Assembly (NCBI GenBank): GCA_008125075.1
Contig: VLTH01000001.1
Location: 484,407-548,406 of the forward strand
Source: Acetivibrio alkalicellulosi
Lineage (GTDB): Bacteria; Bacillota; Clostridia; Acetivibrionales; Acetivibrionaceae
Direction: 5' to 3'
Length of the DNA: 64,000 nt
The position numbers and the translations under genes were made by a program. Position 1 is the first letter of the stretch; every line of letters begins with the position of its first letter. Below, one piece after another: positions 25,229-33,590 of the stretch. Below the pieces are notes generated by a model that did no database searches, was not told the origin of the DNA, and worked only from the letters and a program-made list of their open reading frames with translations.

Positions 25229-25508
25229 AATTATATCTCAATAATTTACATTCAATGAAGGGAAATAAGATGCATTTGGCTGTTACAGAGAGTCGGGAAT
25301 TAGCTGGGAACCGATACATAAGAGTGCATGTATAGCTCATCCTGGAGTTTCAATTCAGAATAAATAGTAAGAATTGACGTTGGCTGCGTTAAAGTTTAGT
25401 ACAATTGTGTACTTTATAAGAGTGTGTTTTTTACATACTGAAACAGGGTGGTACCGTGAAGATGACCCCTTCGCCCCTGCATGGATATGCAGAGGCGAAG
25501 GGTTTTTT
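25229..25508 (+). promoter_or_regulatory. T-box riboswitch, probably leucine-responsive
   Basis: Stem I hallmarks AGAGAGTCGGG and AGCTGGGAACCGA (25290-25314), a specifier region AGCTCATCCTGGAG with the likely codon CTC (Leu, 25336-25338), and the T-box sequence AGGGTGGTACCGTG (25445-25458). The terminator CCCTTCGCC / GGCGAAGGG is followed by TTTTTT (25466-25508). Uncharged tRNA-Leu would pair with the specifier and T-box bulge and favour the antiterminator, turning on leuA. The specifier choice follows its position by comparison with the ilv-leu leader. Confidence 0.93.
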
Positions 25509-25523
25509 ATTTAAATCTTGAAA

Positions 25524-25578
25524 GATAGTGGAAGACTTAAAAGTGAAAGGGCTGGATGCCCCAAAATTTTATTACTGG
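25524..25578 (+). repeat. Diverged single copy of the 63-bp unit
   Basis: GGAAGACTTAAAAG, GAAAGGGCTGGATGCCCC and AATTTTATTACTGG correspond to the unit at 12928, with the hairpin weakened to GGGC-TGGAT-GCCC. Lies between the T-box terminator and leuA. Confidence 0.6.
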
Positions 25579-25614
25579 AAAGAATAACAAATTTAGTTAA
25601 GGAGGTAAATTAAA

Positions 25615-27141
25615 ATGAAAAGAATAAGGATTTTTGATACTACACTTCGAGATGGGGAGCAAACTCCGGGAGTAAATTTAAATATCCAGGAAAAGGTGGA
25701 TATTGCAAAACAATTAGCTCGTCTTGGAGTTGATGTTATAGAGCCAGGGTTTCCATTAACCTCCCCAGGAGATTTTGAAGCTGTTCAAAGAATTGCAAGA
25801 GAAGTAGAAGGACCATATATATGTGGATTTACAAGAGCTATCATCAAGGATATTGATGAGACATGGAAAGCAGTAAAAGATGCACAAAAGAAATGTTTTC
25901 ACATTTTTATTTCAAGTTCAGATATTCAAATAAAGCATCAATTAGGAAAGTCAGAAAAGGATGTGCTTGAAATAGTTAAAAAGACTATATACCATGCGAA
26001 GCAATATACAGATGAAATAGAATATTCACCGATGGATGCATCAAGAACGCGGATAGAATATTTATACGAAGTAATTGAAGCTGCAATAGACAATGGGGCT
26101 ACAGTTATAAATATTCCTGATACAGTAGGTTACTCAACACCAGTTGAGTTTGGTGAACTAATTAAAAATATCAGGAGTAATGTGAGAAATATTGATAAGG
26201 CAATAATAAGTGTTCATTGTCACAATGATTTGGGTATGGCAGCTGCCAACTCAATTGTTGCAGCTATGAACGGGGCTCAGCAAATTGAATGTACCATTAA
26301 TGGTATTGGTGAAAGAGCAGGTAATGCTGCATTAGAAGAAGTTGTTATGCATCTTGAAGCAAGAAAGTCTTATTTGGGAATTGAAACAGGGATTGATATT
26401 TCACAGATATACAAGACTAGCAAACTTGTTAGTAAATGTATGGGATTACCAATACCTGCAAACAAACCAATAGTAGGTAAGAATGTGTTCTCCCATGAGT
26501 CAGGTATACACCAAGATGGTGTTTTAAAAGAAAGATCAACATATGAAGTAATTGATCCAAAGATAGTTGGTAGAGACGATGAAAGTAATATTTTACTAGG
26601 CAAGCACTCGGGTAGGCATGCTCTTAAAATTGAAGCTCAAAAGATGGGTTATGACTTAAATGAAGATCAGCTTATAAAGTTATTCAATGATTTTAAAGAA
26701 CTTACTGACAGAAAAAAGAATGTAAGTACAGCAGATTTAGAATCACTTATAACTGAGCAGGTTGTAAAAGCTGTGACAGAAACATATACCCTTGAAAAAA
26801 TAAGAGTTATTAGTGGTAACATGGATACACCTTGTGCAAAAGTAGTAATTAAAGATATTGATGGAAATATCATAGAAGCAGAAGAATGTGGAAATGGACC
26901 TGTAGATGCTGTTTTTAAAGCTGTAAGTTCTGTTATTAAAGAGGCAGGTGATATGATATTAAATCAATATAGTGTATCAGCAGTAACAGAAGAAATTGAG
27001 TCCCTAGGAGAAGTTTCTGTAACATTAAAAGATGGTGAAAAGCTCTATACTGGTAAGGGTACTCATACAGACATAATTACTTCAAGTGCAATTGCGTATA
27101 TTGATGCAATAAATAAAGCTATAAACGATAAAAATTCTTAA
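25615..27141 (+). CDS. leuA: 2-Isopropylmalate synthase
   Basis: About 508 residues, full length. First committed step of leucine synthesis: 2-oxoisovalerate plus acetyl-CoA gives 2-isopropylmalate. The N-terminal TIM barrel carries FDTTLRDGEQTPGVN (Asp metal ligand, signature 1), SVHCHNDLGMAAANS (HxH metal ligands) and NGIGERAGNAALEE (signature 2). The C-terminal LeuA regulatory/dimer domain (about 390-505) ends with GKGTHTDIITSSAIAYIDAI. Presence of that domain and the leucine T-box favour LeuA over homocitrate or citramalate synthase. ATG start with AAGGAGG. Monocistronic; other leu genes are not in the window. Confidence 0.94.
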   Translation: MKRIRIFDTTLRDGEQTPGVNLNIQEKVDIAKQLARLGVDVIEPGFPLTSPGDFEAVQRIAREVEGPYICGFTRAIIKDIDETWKAVKDAQKKCFHIFISSSDIQIKHQLGKSEKDVLEIVKKTIYHAKQYTDEIEYSPMDASRTRIEYLYEVIEAAIDNGATVINIPDTVGYSTPVEFGELIKNIRSNVRNIDKAIISVHCHNDLGMAAANSIVAAMNGAQQIECTINGIGERAGNAALEEVVMHLEARKSYLGIETGIDISQIYKTSKLVSKCMGLPIPANKPIVGKNVFSHESGIHQDGVLKERSTYEVIDPKIVGRDDESNILLGKHSGRHALKIEAQKMGYDLNEDQLIKLFNDFKELTDRKKNVSTADLESLITEQVVKAVTETYTLEKIRVISGNMDTPCAKVVIKDIDGNIIEAEECGNGPVDAVFKAVSSVIKEAGDMILNQYSVSAVTEEIESLGEVSVTLKDGEKLYTGKGTHTDIITSSAIAYIDAINKAINDKNS

Positions 27142-27165
27142 GTTAGGAATGACTTTAGAATATAG

Positions 27166-27210
27166 AAAAGTGTTGTATAACTAATTAATATTAGTTAGCA
27201 ACACTTTTTA
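27166..27210 (+). terminator. Intrinsic terminator of leuA
   Basis: AAAAGTGTTG / CAACACTTTTT stem, with a second internal TAACTAATTAATATTAGTTA palindrome in the loop. Confidence 0.8.
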
Positions 27211-27231
27211 TATGAGCTTTTTTGGCCAAAT

Positions 27232-27285
27232 AAGGGTATTTCCACATATGCTTATTCTTCACTTTTGATACACACACCCTGTAAA
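27232..27285 (+). repeat. Family A hairpin, short form
   Basis: AGGGTATTTCCACATATG, TTATTCTTCACTTTTGATAC and ACACACCCT, with the outer AGGGT/ACCCT arms pairing. Confidence 0.5.
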
Positions 27286-27296
27286 AAATGTAGCCA

Positions 27297-27326
27297 TTGA
27301 CTTAATTTACTTCAATATTGTATACT
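27297..27326 (+). promoter_or_regulatory. Promoter of the DapL-type aminotransferase gene
   Basis: TTGACT (27297-27302), 18-base spacer, TATACT (27321-27326). A ~195-base leader follows. Confidence 0.55.
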
Positions 27327-27347
27327 AGTAATTGTAGTAGAAATAAA

Positions 27348-27420
27348 ATTTGAAGATACTTCTCAAAATAAAATACGCTCACTACTTGTATAATTTATGG
27401 GCTTTATGAATGTTCAACGG
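27348..27420 (+). repeat. Family B-related motif in the DapL leader
   Basis: TTTGAAGATACTTCTCAA and GGGCTTTATGAATGTTC recall the GH8 leader copy at 20284, with a diverged centre. Further down, GCATTCT...AGAGTGC makes a small stem. No lysine riboswitch or T-box consensus is present. Confidence 0.35.
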
Positions 27421-27527
27421 AGAGCATTCTAAGTATTAGAGTGCAATTTCACTAATTCTTGAGATTATTATTTTAATAGTTTTATTTTAATGCTGCTTAA
27501 TACTTTAAAATATTAGGAGGTTTTTTT

Positions 27528-28757
27528 ATGGACTTTTTTTTAGACAAAATAGCAGAAAGACTTGGAGGAAAACAGTTTGGTAAAGATACTCAAATTTACA
27601 AATTCGAAAGAATAAAAAGAGCAAAGCAAGAAGCTAGAAAAAATTATCCGGACATTCCTCTTATTGATATGGGAGTGGGTGAGCCAGATAAGCCAGCAGA
27701 TAGTGGCGTGGTTCAGATGCTTGTAAGTGAAGCTGGTAAAGCTGAAAACAGATGGTATTCTGATAATGGGATACCGCAATTTCAAGAAGCAGCTGCAGAA
27801 TATCTTAAAGAGGTATATGGTGTTGAGGGTTTGAATCCTTATGAGAACATAATTCATGGGATTGGCTCAAAACCTGTTTTAGCTATGTTACCATTATGCC
27901 TTATAAATCCAGGAGATATTACTCTTTCAACTATTCCAGGATACCCTGTAACAGCTACTTATACTAAATATTTAGGTGGCGAAGTTTATAATTTACCACT
28001 TATTGAATCAAACAGTTTTTTCCCTGATTTAAAAAGCATACCATTAGATGTAATAAAGAGAGCTAAAATATTGTATATCAATTATCCGAATAATCCAACA
28101 GGTCAAACAGCAACTATAGAATTTTTTAAAGATGTGATAGAATTTGCATACAAAAATAATGTAGTTGTTGTTCATGATGCCGCATATGCAGCAGTTACTT
28201 TTGATGACTACAAGCCTCTTAGTTTTCTATCTGTGGAGGGAGCTATGGAAGTTGGTATAGAAGTTCATTCTCTTTCAAAAGCATTTAATATGACGGGATG
28301 GAGACTTGCTTTTGTTGCAGGTAATCCTAAATTAGTAAAAGCATATGGAACCATAAAAGATAATACTGATTCTGGACAGTTTATGGCAATCCAGAAGGCT
28401 GGAGTATATGCTTTGAAAAACACAAATATAACAAAAGAAATTTGCGAAAAATACTCTAGGAGATTTAATTTGTTGGTGTCTGCTTTAAATGAAATTGGAT
28501 TTAATGCTAAAAAGCCCAAAGGAACTTTTTATTGCTATGTCAAAAGTCCTAAAGGAGCAGGTAATACTAGTTTTGAAAATGCTGAGCAGGCTTCAGAATA
28601 CTTGATTAAAAATGCTCTAATATCAACAGTACCATGGGATGATGCAGGATCATACCTAAGGTTTTCAGTAACATTTGAAGCAAATGGATATGAAGAGGAA
28701 AAGAAAATAATTGATGATCTTAAAAAAAGAATGCTAAAGCTTAATTTAAGATTCTAA
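27528..28757 (+). CDS. dapL: LL-diaminopimelate aminotransferase-type PLP enzyme
   Basis: About 409 residues, fold-type I aminotransferase. Motifs: MGVGEPDKPA near the N-terminus, GIGSKPVLAMLP, YINYPNNPTGQ with the PLP-contacting Asn, VHDAAYAAV (Asp binding the pyridine ring) and HSLSKAFNMTGWR with the Schiff-base Lys. The SLSKAFNMTGWR context and overall pattern fit DapL, which converts tetrahydrodipicolinate to LL-diaminopimelate for lysine and peptidoglycan. A general aspartate-family aminotransferase cannot be excluded from sequence alone. ATG start with AGGAGG at good spacing. Monocistronic, with its own promoter. Confidence 0.82.
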   Translation: MDFFLDKIAERLGGKQFGKDTQIYKFERIKRAKQEARKNYPDIPLIDMGVGEPDKPADSGVVQMLVSEAGKAENRWYSDNGIPQFQEAAAEYLKEVYGVEGLNPYENIIHGIGSKPVLAMLPLCLINPGDITLSTIPGYPVTATYTKYLGGEVYNLPLIESNSFFPDLKSIPLDVIKRAKILYINYPNNPTGQTATIEFFKDVIEFAYKNNVVVVHDAAYAAVTFDDYKPLSFLSVEGAMEVGIEVHSLSKAFNMTGWRLAFVAGNPKLVKAYGTIKDNTDSGQFMAIQKAGVYALKNTNITKEICEKYSRRFNLLVSALNEIGFNAKKPKGTFYCYVKSPKGAGNTSFENAEQASEYLIKNALISTVPWDDAGSYLRFSVTFEANGYEEEKKIIDDLKKRMLKLNLRF

Positions 28758-28771
28758 GTAAGTATTAATTA

Positions 28772-28818
28772 GGGGACGGAGGTATGAAATCATTTTCAAA
28801 AAGCCGTCCGTCCCTTTA
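28772..28818 (+). terminator. Shared bidirectional terminator, GGGACGGA hairpin
   Basis: GGGACGGA (28773-28780) pairs with TCCGTCCC (28807-28814), then TTTAAAA. Sits between the convergent dapL and solute-binding genes and can serve both. Confidence 0.65.
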
Positions 28819-28822
28819 AAAA

Positions 28823-30136
28823 CTATCTCAGTAGGGCATTTTTTTCTTCAATAAGCTCATTTTCTACTTCTTTTTTTATATTTTTAACGATATCTTCTGA
28901 GCTCAAATTACTATTTGGAAAGCTCCAAATAGCTGATCTATATATACTTAAGGCTTTGCTATCCATTGGCGTTAATTTATACTGAAACATATTTGTTGCA
29001 GTTTCTCGTAAAAGAGGACATATCTGCTGATTTCCCAAATAGGGCTGAAGTTGTTCTAGACTTTCCACATAACTGTGAATTGGGATATAGCCACTGACAA
29101 CATCAGAGCCAGCTCCATAACCAGATTGATGAGTTAGGATGTATTCAACTAGTCTCCATGCAGCTTCTTGATGCTTGCTTTGGCGATTTATAGATAGTCT
29201 TGTATCAGAGGCCCATGATTTCATACCTAGTGGAGCTTTAGCAACACGCCATTTTCCCGCTTGTTCTGGTGCATATCTTGCCAGTGTTCCAATTGTATAG
29301 GAGCCTGTAAAAAGCATAACAAGACTATCGTCTAATATAGCCTGCTTTCCTTCTTCACTCCAGAAGTTTTTATTTAGTATAAGTTCATTTCTATAAGCCG
29401 CTCTTGAGATGTCTAATGACTTAATAAAAAAGTCATCATACTCAACGAAATTTAAATCATTATCAAAATAACCTAAGGTAGATCGAGCAATGTCAGTAAG
29501 ATCGGTTGGATATTGAAAAATATATTGATTTTTTTCTTGTAGTGTATTTGCGATTTTTAATATATTTTCAGGATTTTTAATAAAGTTTCCAAACTCATCT
29601 GGATCTGAAGGAAAACCATTTTCCTCCATAATATCTGCTCTATAAATAGTAACATATGGAGCCGTTGAAAAAGTGATAGATAACAATTGATCACCGTCTA
29701 TAGAAAACCCGCTATTCCATCCAAGAAAATCATCTTTATATTTATCAGCTGAAAAAGGCTCTTCGAGTAAATCTTGAAGGACATTATTTACTGTGTACTG
29801 TCCAAAAAAACTGCTATCGAAGACGAAAATATCAGGTCCTTTCCCACTAGCAAGTGCTCTCATGTATTCTTCTTCGCATTGACTAAAAGAAAATAATTTT
29901 TCTGTTACTTTTATGTTTTTATGTTCTAATTGGAAATTTTTTAGTGTCTCCCCGAAACTAAACCAACCCCATATTTCCAACTCAATATCAGTTTTTTCAT
30001 TTGATTTAGAGTCATTAGGAGATACAGTATTATTGTTTTCAACAATTGATTCAACTGAATTGTTGGCACAACCTCCAGAAAAACAAAGGCTTATAATAGT
30101 AGTTAGTAGAATTATAAGTTTCAGTTTTTTTTTCAT
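28823..30136 (-). CDS. Extracellular solute-binding lipoprotein (family 1), paired with a GGDEF-EAL protein
   Basis: About 437 residues. Signal peptide with lipobox SGGC (Cys23), then a short Asn/Ser/Asp-rich linker and a two-lobe binding fold typical of carbohydrate/peptide ABC binding proteins (LEIWGWFSFGETLKNF, SGKGPDIFVFD, MLFTGSYTIGTLARY, SINRQSKHQEAAWRLVEYIL). No permease or ATPase adjoins it. It lies 17 bases downstream of, and in one operon with, a membrane GGDEF-EAL protein, so it may deliver ligand occupancy to that sensor rather than feed an importer. ATG with AAAGGGG ribosome site. Ligand unknown. Confidence 0.88.
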   Translation of the reverse strand: MKKKLKLIILLTTIISLCFSGGCANNSVESIVENNNTVSPNDSKSNEKTDIELEIWGWFSFGETLKNFQLEHKNIKVTEKLFSFSQCEEEYMRALASGKGPDIFVFDSSFFGQYTVNNVLQDLLEEPFSADKYKDDFLGWNSGFSIDGDQLLSITFSTAPYVTIYRADIMEENGFPSDPDEFGNFIKNPENILKIANTLQEKNQYIFQYPTDLTDIARSTLGYFDNDLNFVEYDDFFIKSLDISRAAYRNELILNKNFWSEEGKQAILDDSLVMLFTGSYTIGTLARYAPEQAGKWRVAKAPLGMKSWASDTRLSINRQSKHQEAAWRLVEYILTHQSGYGAGSDVVSGYIPIHSYVESLEQLQPYLGNQQICPLLRETATNMFQYKLTPMDSKALSIYRSAIWSFPNSNLSSEDIVKNIKKEVENELIEEKNALLR

Positions 30137-30153
30137 ATAAAAACCCCTTTCTT

Positions 30154-32853
30154 TTAATTTGAAGTATAAATAGCTGTAGAAAAGTTTTTAAGTAAGGTTT
30201 CAAACTCATATTTAGATACAGGTTTTGAAATCAAGTAACCCTGAATTTCGTCGCATCCCATAGCTTTTAATGTATTCCACTCTTGGGTTTTTTCAACACC
30301 TTCTGCTATAACCTGTAAGCCCATTGAATGTGCTAGTTGTATAATTGCTTCTACAATAGCAATATTGTTTTTTTCAGTAGTAATGTCTTTAACAAAACTT
30401 TTGTCTATTTTTAATGAGTCTATAGGTAGTTCTTTAAGCCTACTAAGGGAAGAATACCCGGTACCAAAATCGTCAATTGATATATGTACACCCATTAGAC
30501 GAAGTTCATTTAATATAGATATAGAAAAATCAGCATTTTTTATTAAAAAACCTTCTGTTATTTCCAATTCAAGGTATTCGGGTTTTAGCTTTGATATTTC
30601 TAATGATTTGATAACTGAGTTTACAAAGTTTTTATATTGAAACTGTCTAAGTGATAAATTTACTGAAATACGAGTTTTGACATAACCTTTATCGTGCCAT
30701 TCTTTGTTCTGTTTACATGCTTCAGTAAGAACCCATTCGCCAATTTGATTTATTATTCCTGTTTCTTCTGCTAAAGGTATAAATTGAGATGGTGGAATTA
30801 AACCCTCAATAGGATGATTCCATCTAATTAATGCTTCAATACCTGTGAGGTTTTGATTTCTCATTCCTATTTTGGGCTGATAATTAATAAGTAATTCATT
30901 ATTAACTAAAGCCTTTCGCAAACTTTGTTCTAAGTATAGTTTTCCTGTCCTATTTGACTCAGATAGTTCTGAAAAAAACATATATGTGTTTTCGCCCGTT
31001 TCTTTTGCGGCATACATTGCCAAGTCAGCATTTTTCAATAATGCTGACTTTTCAACAGCATCATCAGGATACAAACTAATGCCTATACTAGCAGAGATAT
31101 ATAGTTCATGAACATTGTTTTCATCATTTACTTTAAATCCATTAGAAAGCAAATTGCTAATTTCAATAGCAGCTTTAGTTGTTTTAGGCTTATCTATGTT
31201 ATTAAAAGTAATAACAAACTCATCTCCTCCTAATCTAGCAACGAAACTATCATCGCTTAAATAACATTTTAATCTTTTAGAAACTTCTATTATTAGCAGG
31301 TCTCCAACTTCATGACCTAATGTATCATTTACTTGCTTAAAACGATTAAGATCGATAAACATAATAGACAAACATTCTATTTCAGGGCATTTTATCAATT
31401 CCTCAAGATACTCATTAAAGTATAATCTATTAGGTAAATTTGTAAGGTTATCATAATATGCTAATTGTTTCATTTTTTCCTTAGAACTTTCTAATTCTTT
31501 TGTTTGAAGTAGAAGCTGATTGTTCATAATCTTTGTTTCTGTAAATAATGATGAAAGATTATCTGACATAATTTGAAAATTGGCTGCAAGGGTGTTTATC
31601 TGTGAAATAGACGTATTAGGCCATTTAATTGTTTCTTGACGTTTAAGTTTGTCTGGAAGGCCGGTAGAGCTATCTGTTAACATATGTAAGTCTCTAGATA
31701 AAAAACGACTTATTAATATTGAGATAAACACTGAGGCAAAGAAAAATAGTAATAAAATTAAAAATTTATTCATGTAATTATTCCACATACTTATAGTATA
31801 ATTATATAGAGGAACCTTTATAAGAAGTTGCAAGTCCACTTCTTCAAATGAATATATGTTTATGTAAAAAGCTTGACTCCATTGTCTTAAGTCAAAGGAG
31901 ATCTGATCTTGTGCAGGCATCCATTTATATGTATTATTACTTATCACTACATTATACCCATCATCTTTCCAGTTATAAGCTTCAGTTTGATTTGTCCAAC
32001 TATCAGTTTGACTTGTTGGATTATTAGTAACATATACATTGGAATTCATATCTACTAAAAAAACTTCAATTTCACTGTTAAAAGGATTTTTATTTATAAT
32101 TGTTTCAAAGTTTTGCAGATGAAGTGGTGACCGTAATCTAACTTTACGAAGATCATTAATGTCCCAAGTGTTTACTTCTTTTGTGATATTTGAGGCAGAA
32201 GTATTTAGTATATTATATATTTCTGAGTGTAGTTTTTCTTGGTGTAGCCAGCCATCAACAAGAGTATAAGCTAAAAAAGGAGCTAAGACAGCGGTAATGG
32301 TTATATGAACCATTATTTTATTTAAATTGGCCAGATTTTTGTGCTTATAACCAAAAACTCTTTGTACTGGAATGTAAGACAATATAATATCTGCTGTTAG
32401 AACATTTAAAAGTCCATTAATAATGTTGTTTGAAGTGATTATAGCGCCTTCAACACCTATTGAATTTGTATGCAAATAATATAGTAAGGCTGAACCAGGG
32501 GCTCCAATGATAATCCAATAGAAAATGTCCAGCAGAAATAAATCACCATGACTTTTTTTCCACATTATTGCTATAAATACAATTTCAATTGTGAAAAAAA
32601 CTGAGTAGGGACTTCCATTTAAAAAATACCAGTAAAAAATATTAGTACTTACAGATGTTAAAAAAGCTGCTAATAAACCATAGTACTTTAATATAATAAA
32701 AATAGTTATATTTGCAAGTGTAAAATTTATACCATAAGAAAAAGGCAAGTCAAAAATTCTAGCGGCAAGGCTGACGCATGCTAGAATGATAAACACAATC
32801 AGTCTTTTATATGTAGTAGTAGATAAAAACTTGTTTTTAGATTTAATTTTCAT
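30154..32853 (-). CDS. Membrane GGDEF-EAL c-di-GMP turnover protein
   Basis: About 899 residues. The N-terminal ~200 residues contain about seven hydrophobic segments (MASE-like). Residues about 205-360 form an extracytoplasmic region; a further transmembrane helix (about 365-385) leads to the cytoplasm. The GGDEF domain (about 455-615) has an intact RLGGDEFVITF at about 540; the position of the RxxD inhibitory site reads DDS, so product inhibition is probably absent. The EAL domain (about 635-890) has IEALIRWNHP near 671 and DDFGTGYSSL. Both synthetic and hydrolytic activity are possible. First gene of an operon with the downstream solute-binding lipoprotein, a plausible external input. Confidence 0.92.
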   Translation of the reverse strand: MKIKSKNKFLSTTTYKRLIVFIILACVSLAARIFDLPFSYGINFTLANITIFIILKYYGLLAAFLTSVSTNIFYWYFLNGSPYSVFFTIEIVFIAIMWKKSHGDLFLLDIFYWIIIGAPGSALLYYLHTNSIGVEGAIITSNNIINGLLNVLTADIILSYIPVQRVFGYKHKNLANLNKIMVHITITAVLAPFLAYTLVDGWLHQEKLHSEIYNILNTSASNITKEVNTWDINDLRKVRLRSPLHLQNFETIINKNPFNSEIEVFLVDMNSNVYVTNNPTSQTDSWTNQTEAYNWKDDGYNVVISNNTYKWMPAQDQISFDLRQWSQAFYINIYSFEEVDLQLLIKVPLYNYTISMWNNYMNKFLILLLFFFASVFISILISRFLSRDLHMLTDSSTGLPDKLKRQETIKWPNTSISQINTLAANFQIMSDNLSSLFTETKIMNNQLLLQTKELESSKEKMKQLAYYDNLTNLPNRLYFNEYLEELIKCPEIECLSIMFIDLNRFKQVNDTLGHEVGDLLIIEVSKRLKCYLSDDSFVARLGGDEFVITFNNIDKPKTTKAAIEISNLLSNGFKVNDENNVHELYISASIGISLYPDDAVEKSALLKNADLAMYAAKETGENTYMFFSELSESNRTGKLYLEQSLRKALVNNELLINYQPKIGMRNQNLTGIEALIRWNHPIEGLIPPSQFIPLAEETGIINQIGEWVLTEACKQNKEWHDKGYVKTRISVNLSLRQFQYKNFVNSVIKSLEISKLKPEYLELEITEGFLIKNADFSISILNELRLMGVHISIDDFGTGYSSLSRLKELPIDSLKIDKSFVKDITTEKNNIAIVEAIIQLAHSMGLQVIAEGVEKTQEWNTLKAMGCDEIQGYLISKPVSKYEFETLLKNFSTAIYTSN

Positions 32854-33037
32854 TCCCTGCCTTCCCTTATAATAACATATTAGGCAATGTGTATTATTGA
32901 GTTCTAAGTTAAAATGACTAAGTTTAATGCTTCGTAAAGAAAAGGCTTACAGTTGATGTAATGAAATGTGTTATCAAATGATGAAGATTAGGAACGCCCA
33001 AAATATAACTTCCACTAATATTTCACTATAAAACATA

Positions 33038-33100
33038 CTAGAAGTATACTTTTTGTCATATGGTGGTCAGATTTATGTTCATGAATGTCTATTATAAATA
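33038..33100 (+). repeat. Family B motif (copy upstream of the chemoreceptor)
   Basis: GAAGTATACTTTTTGTCATA, TGGTGGTCAGATTTATG and TTCATGAATGTCTATT align with the second half of the 22702 copy. The surrounding 737-base gap otherwise holds one diverged 63-bp-type unit and AT-rich sequence without a recognised promoter. Confidence 0.45.
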
Positions 33101-33368
33101 TTCGACATAAATTTATAACATCCTTCAAGATTTATCAAATCATAAAATTTTACTTTCTTACTTAAGGGTGAAAATAATCAACTCAATCTTGTTGTTTTAC
33201 AAAACCAATATATTACAAAACTCCATGAACACATTAGATTAGGACTAATATTGGTGTTATTAAAAAAAGGATTATTTATATTATATGTAGAATTAAAATA
33301 GTATGAAATGTTTTTGTTTAAAAGATTAGGAATGCTGAAAATAAACTTCCATTACTATTTTACTATAA

Positions 33369-33455
33369 GGCCTATTAGAAGTTTTGGAAGGTTGTGAAAG
33401 ACTTAAAATTGAAGGGCTCGATGTCACGAGATTCTTTTAAATGCTAAATAGGCCT
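33369..33455 (+). mobile_element. 63-bp-type element with inverted ends (MITE-like)
   Basis: GGCCTATT (33369-33376) and AATAGGCC (33447-33454) are perfect inverted ends. Between them are TAGAAGTTTTGGAAGGTTGT, GAAAGACTTAAAATTGAAGG and GCTCGATG, homologous to the unit at 12928. The inverted ends suggest the original boundaries of a small mobile element. No target duplication could be confirmed. Confidence 0.45.
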
Positions 33456-33590
33456 GGTGAAAATTGAAAGTAATATTTCATACATTCTTTAGTATAGTTT
33501 CATAAGTTAACAATTCTTTATAGGTTATATCACGTATTACTTCTTAGGGTTTTTACAAAATCAAAATATATATACAAGGAAGGTATAATT

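Noticed and set aside
27327..27527. Lysine riboswitch or T-box before dapL
   Set aside because: Lysine-aptamer and GGTGGNACC signatures are absent.
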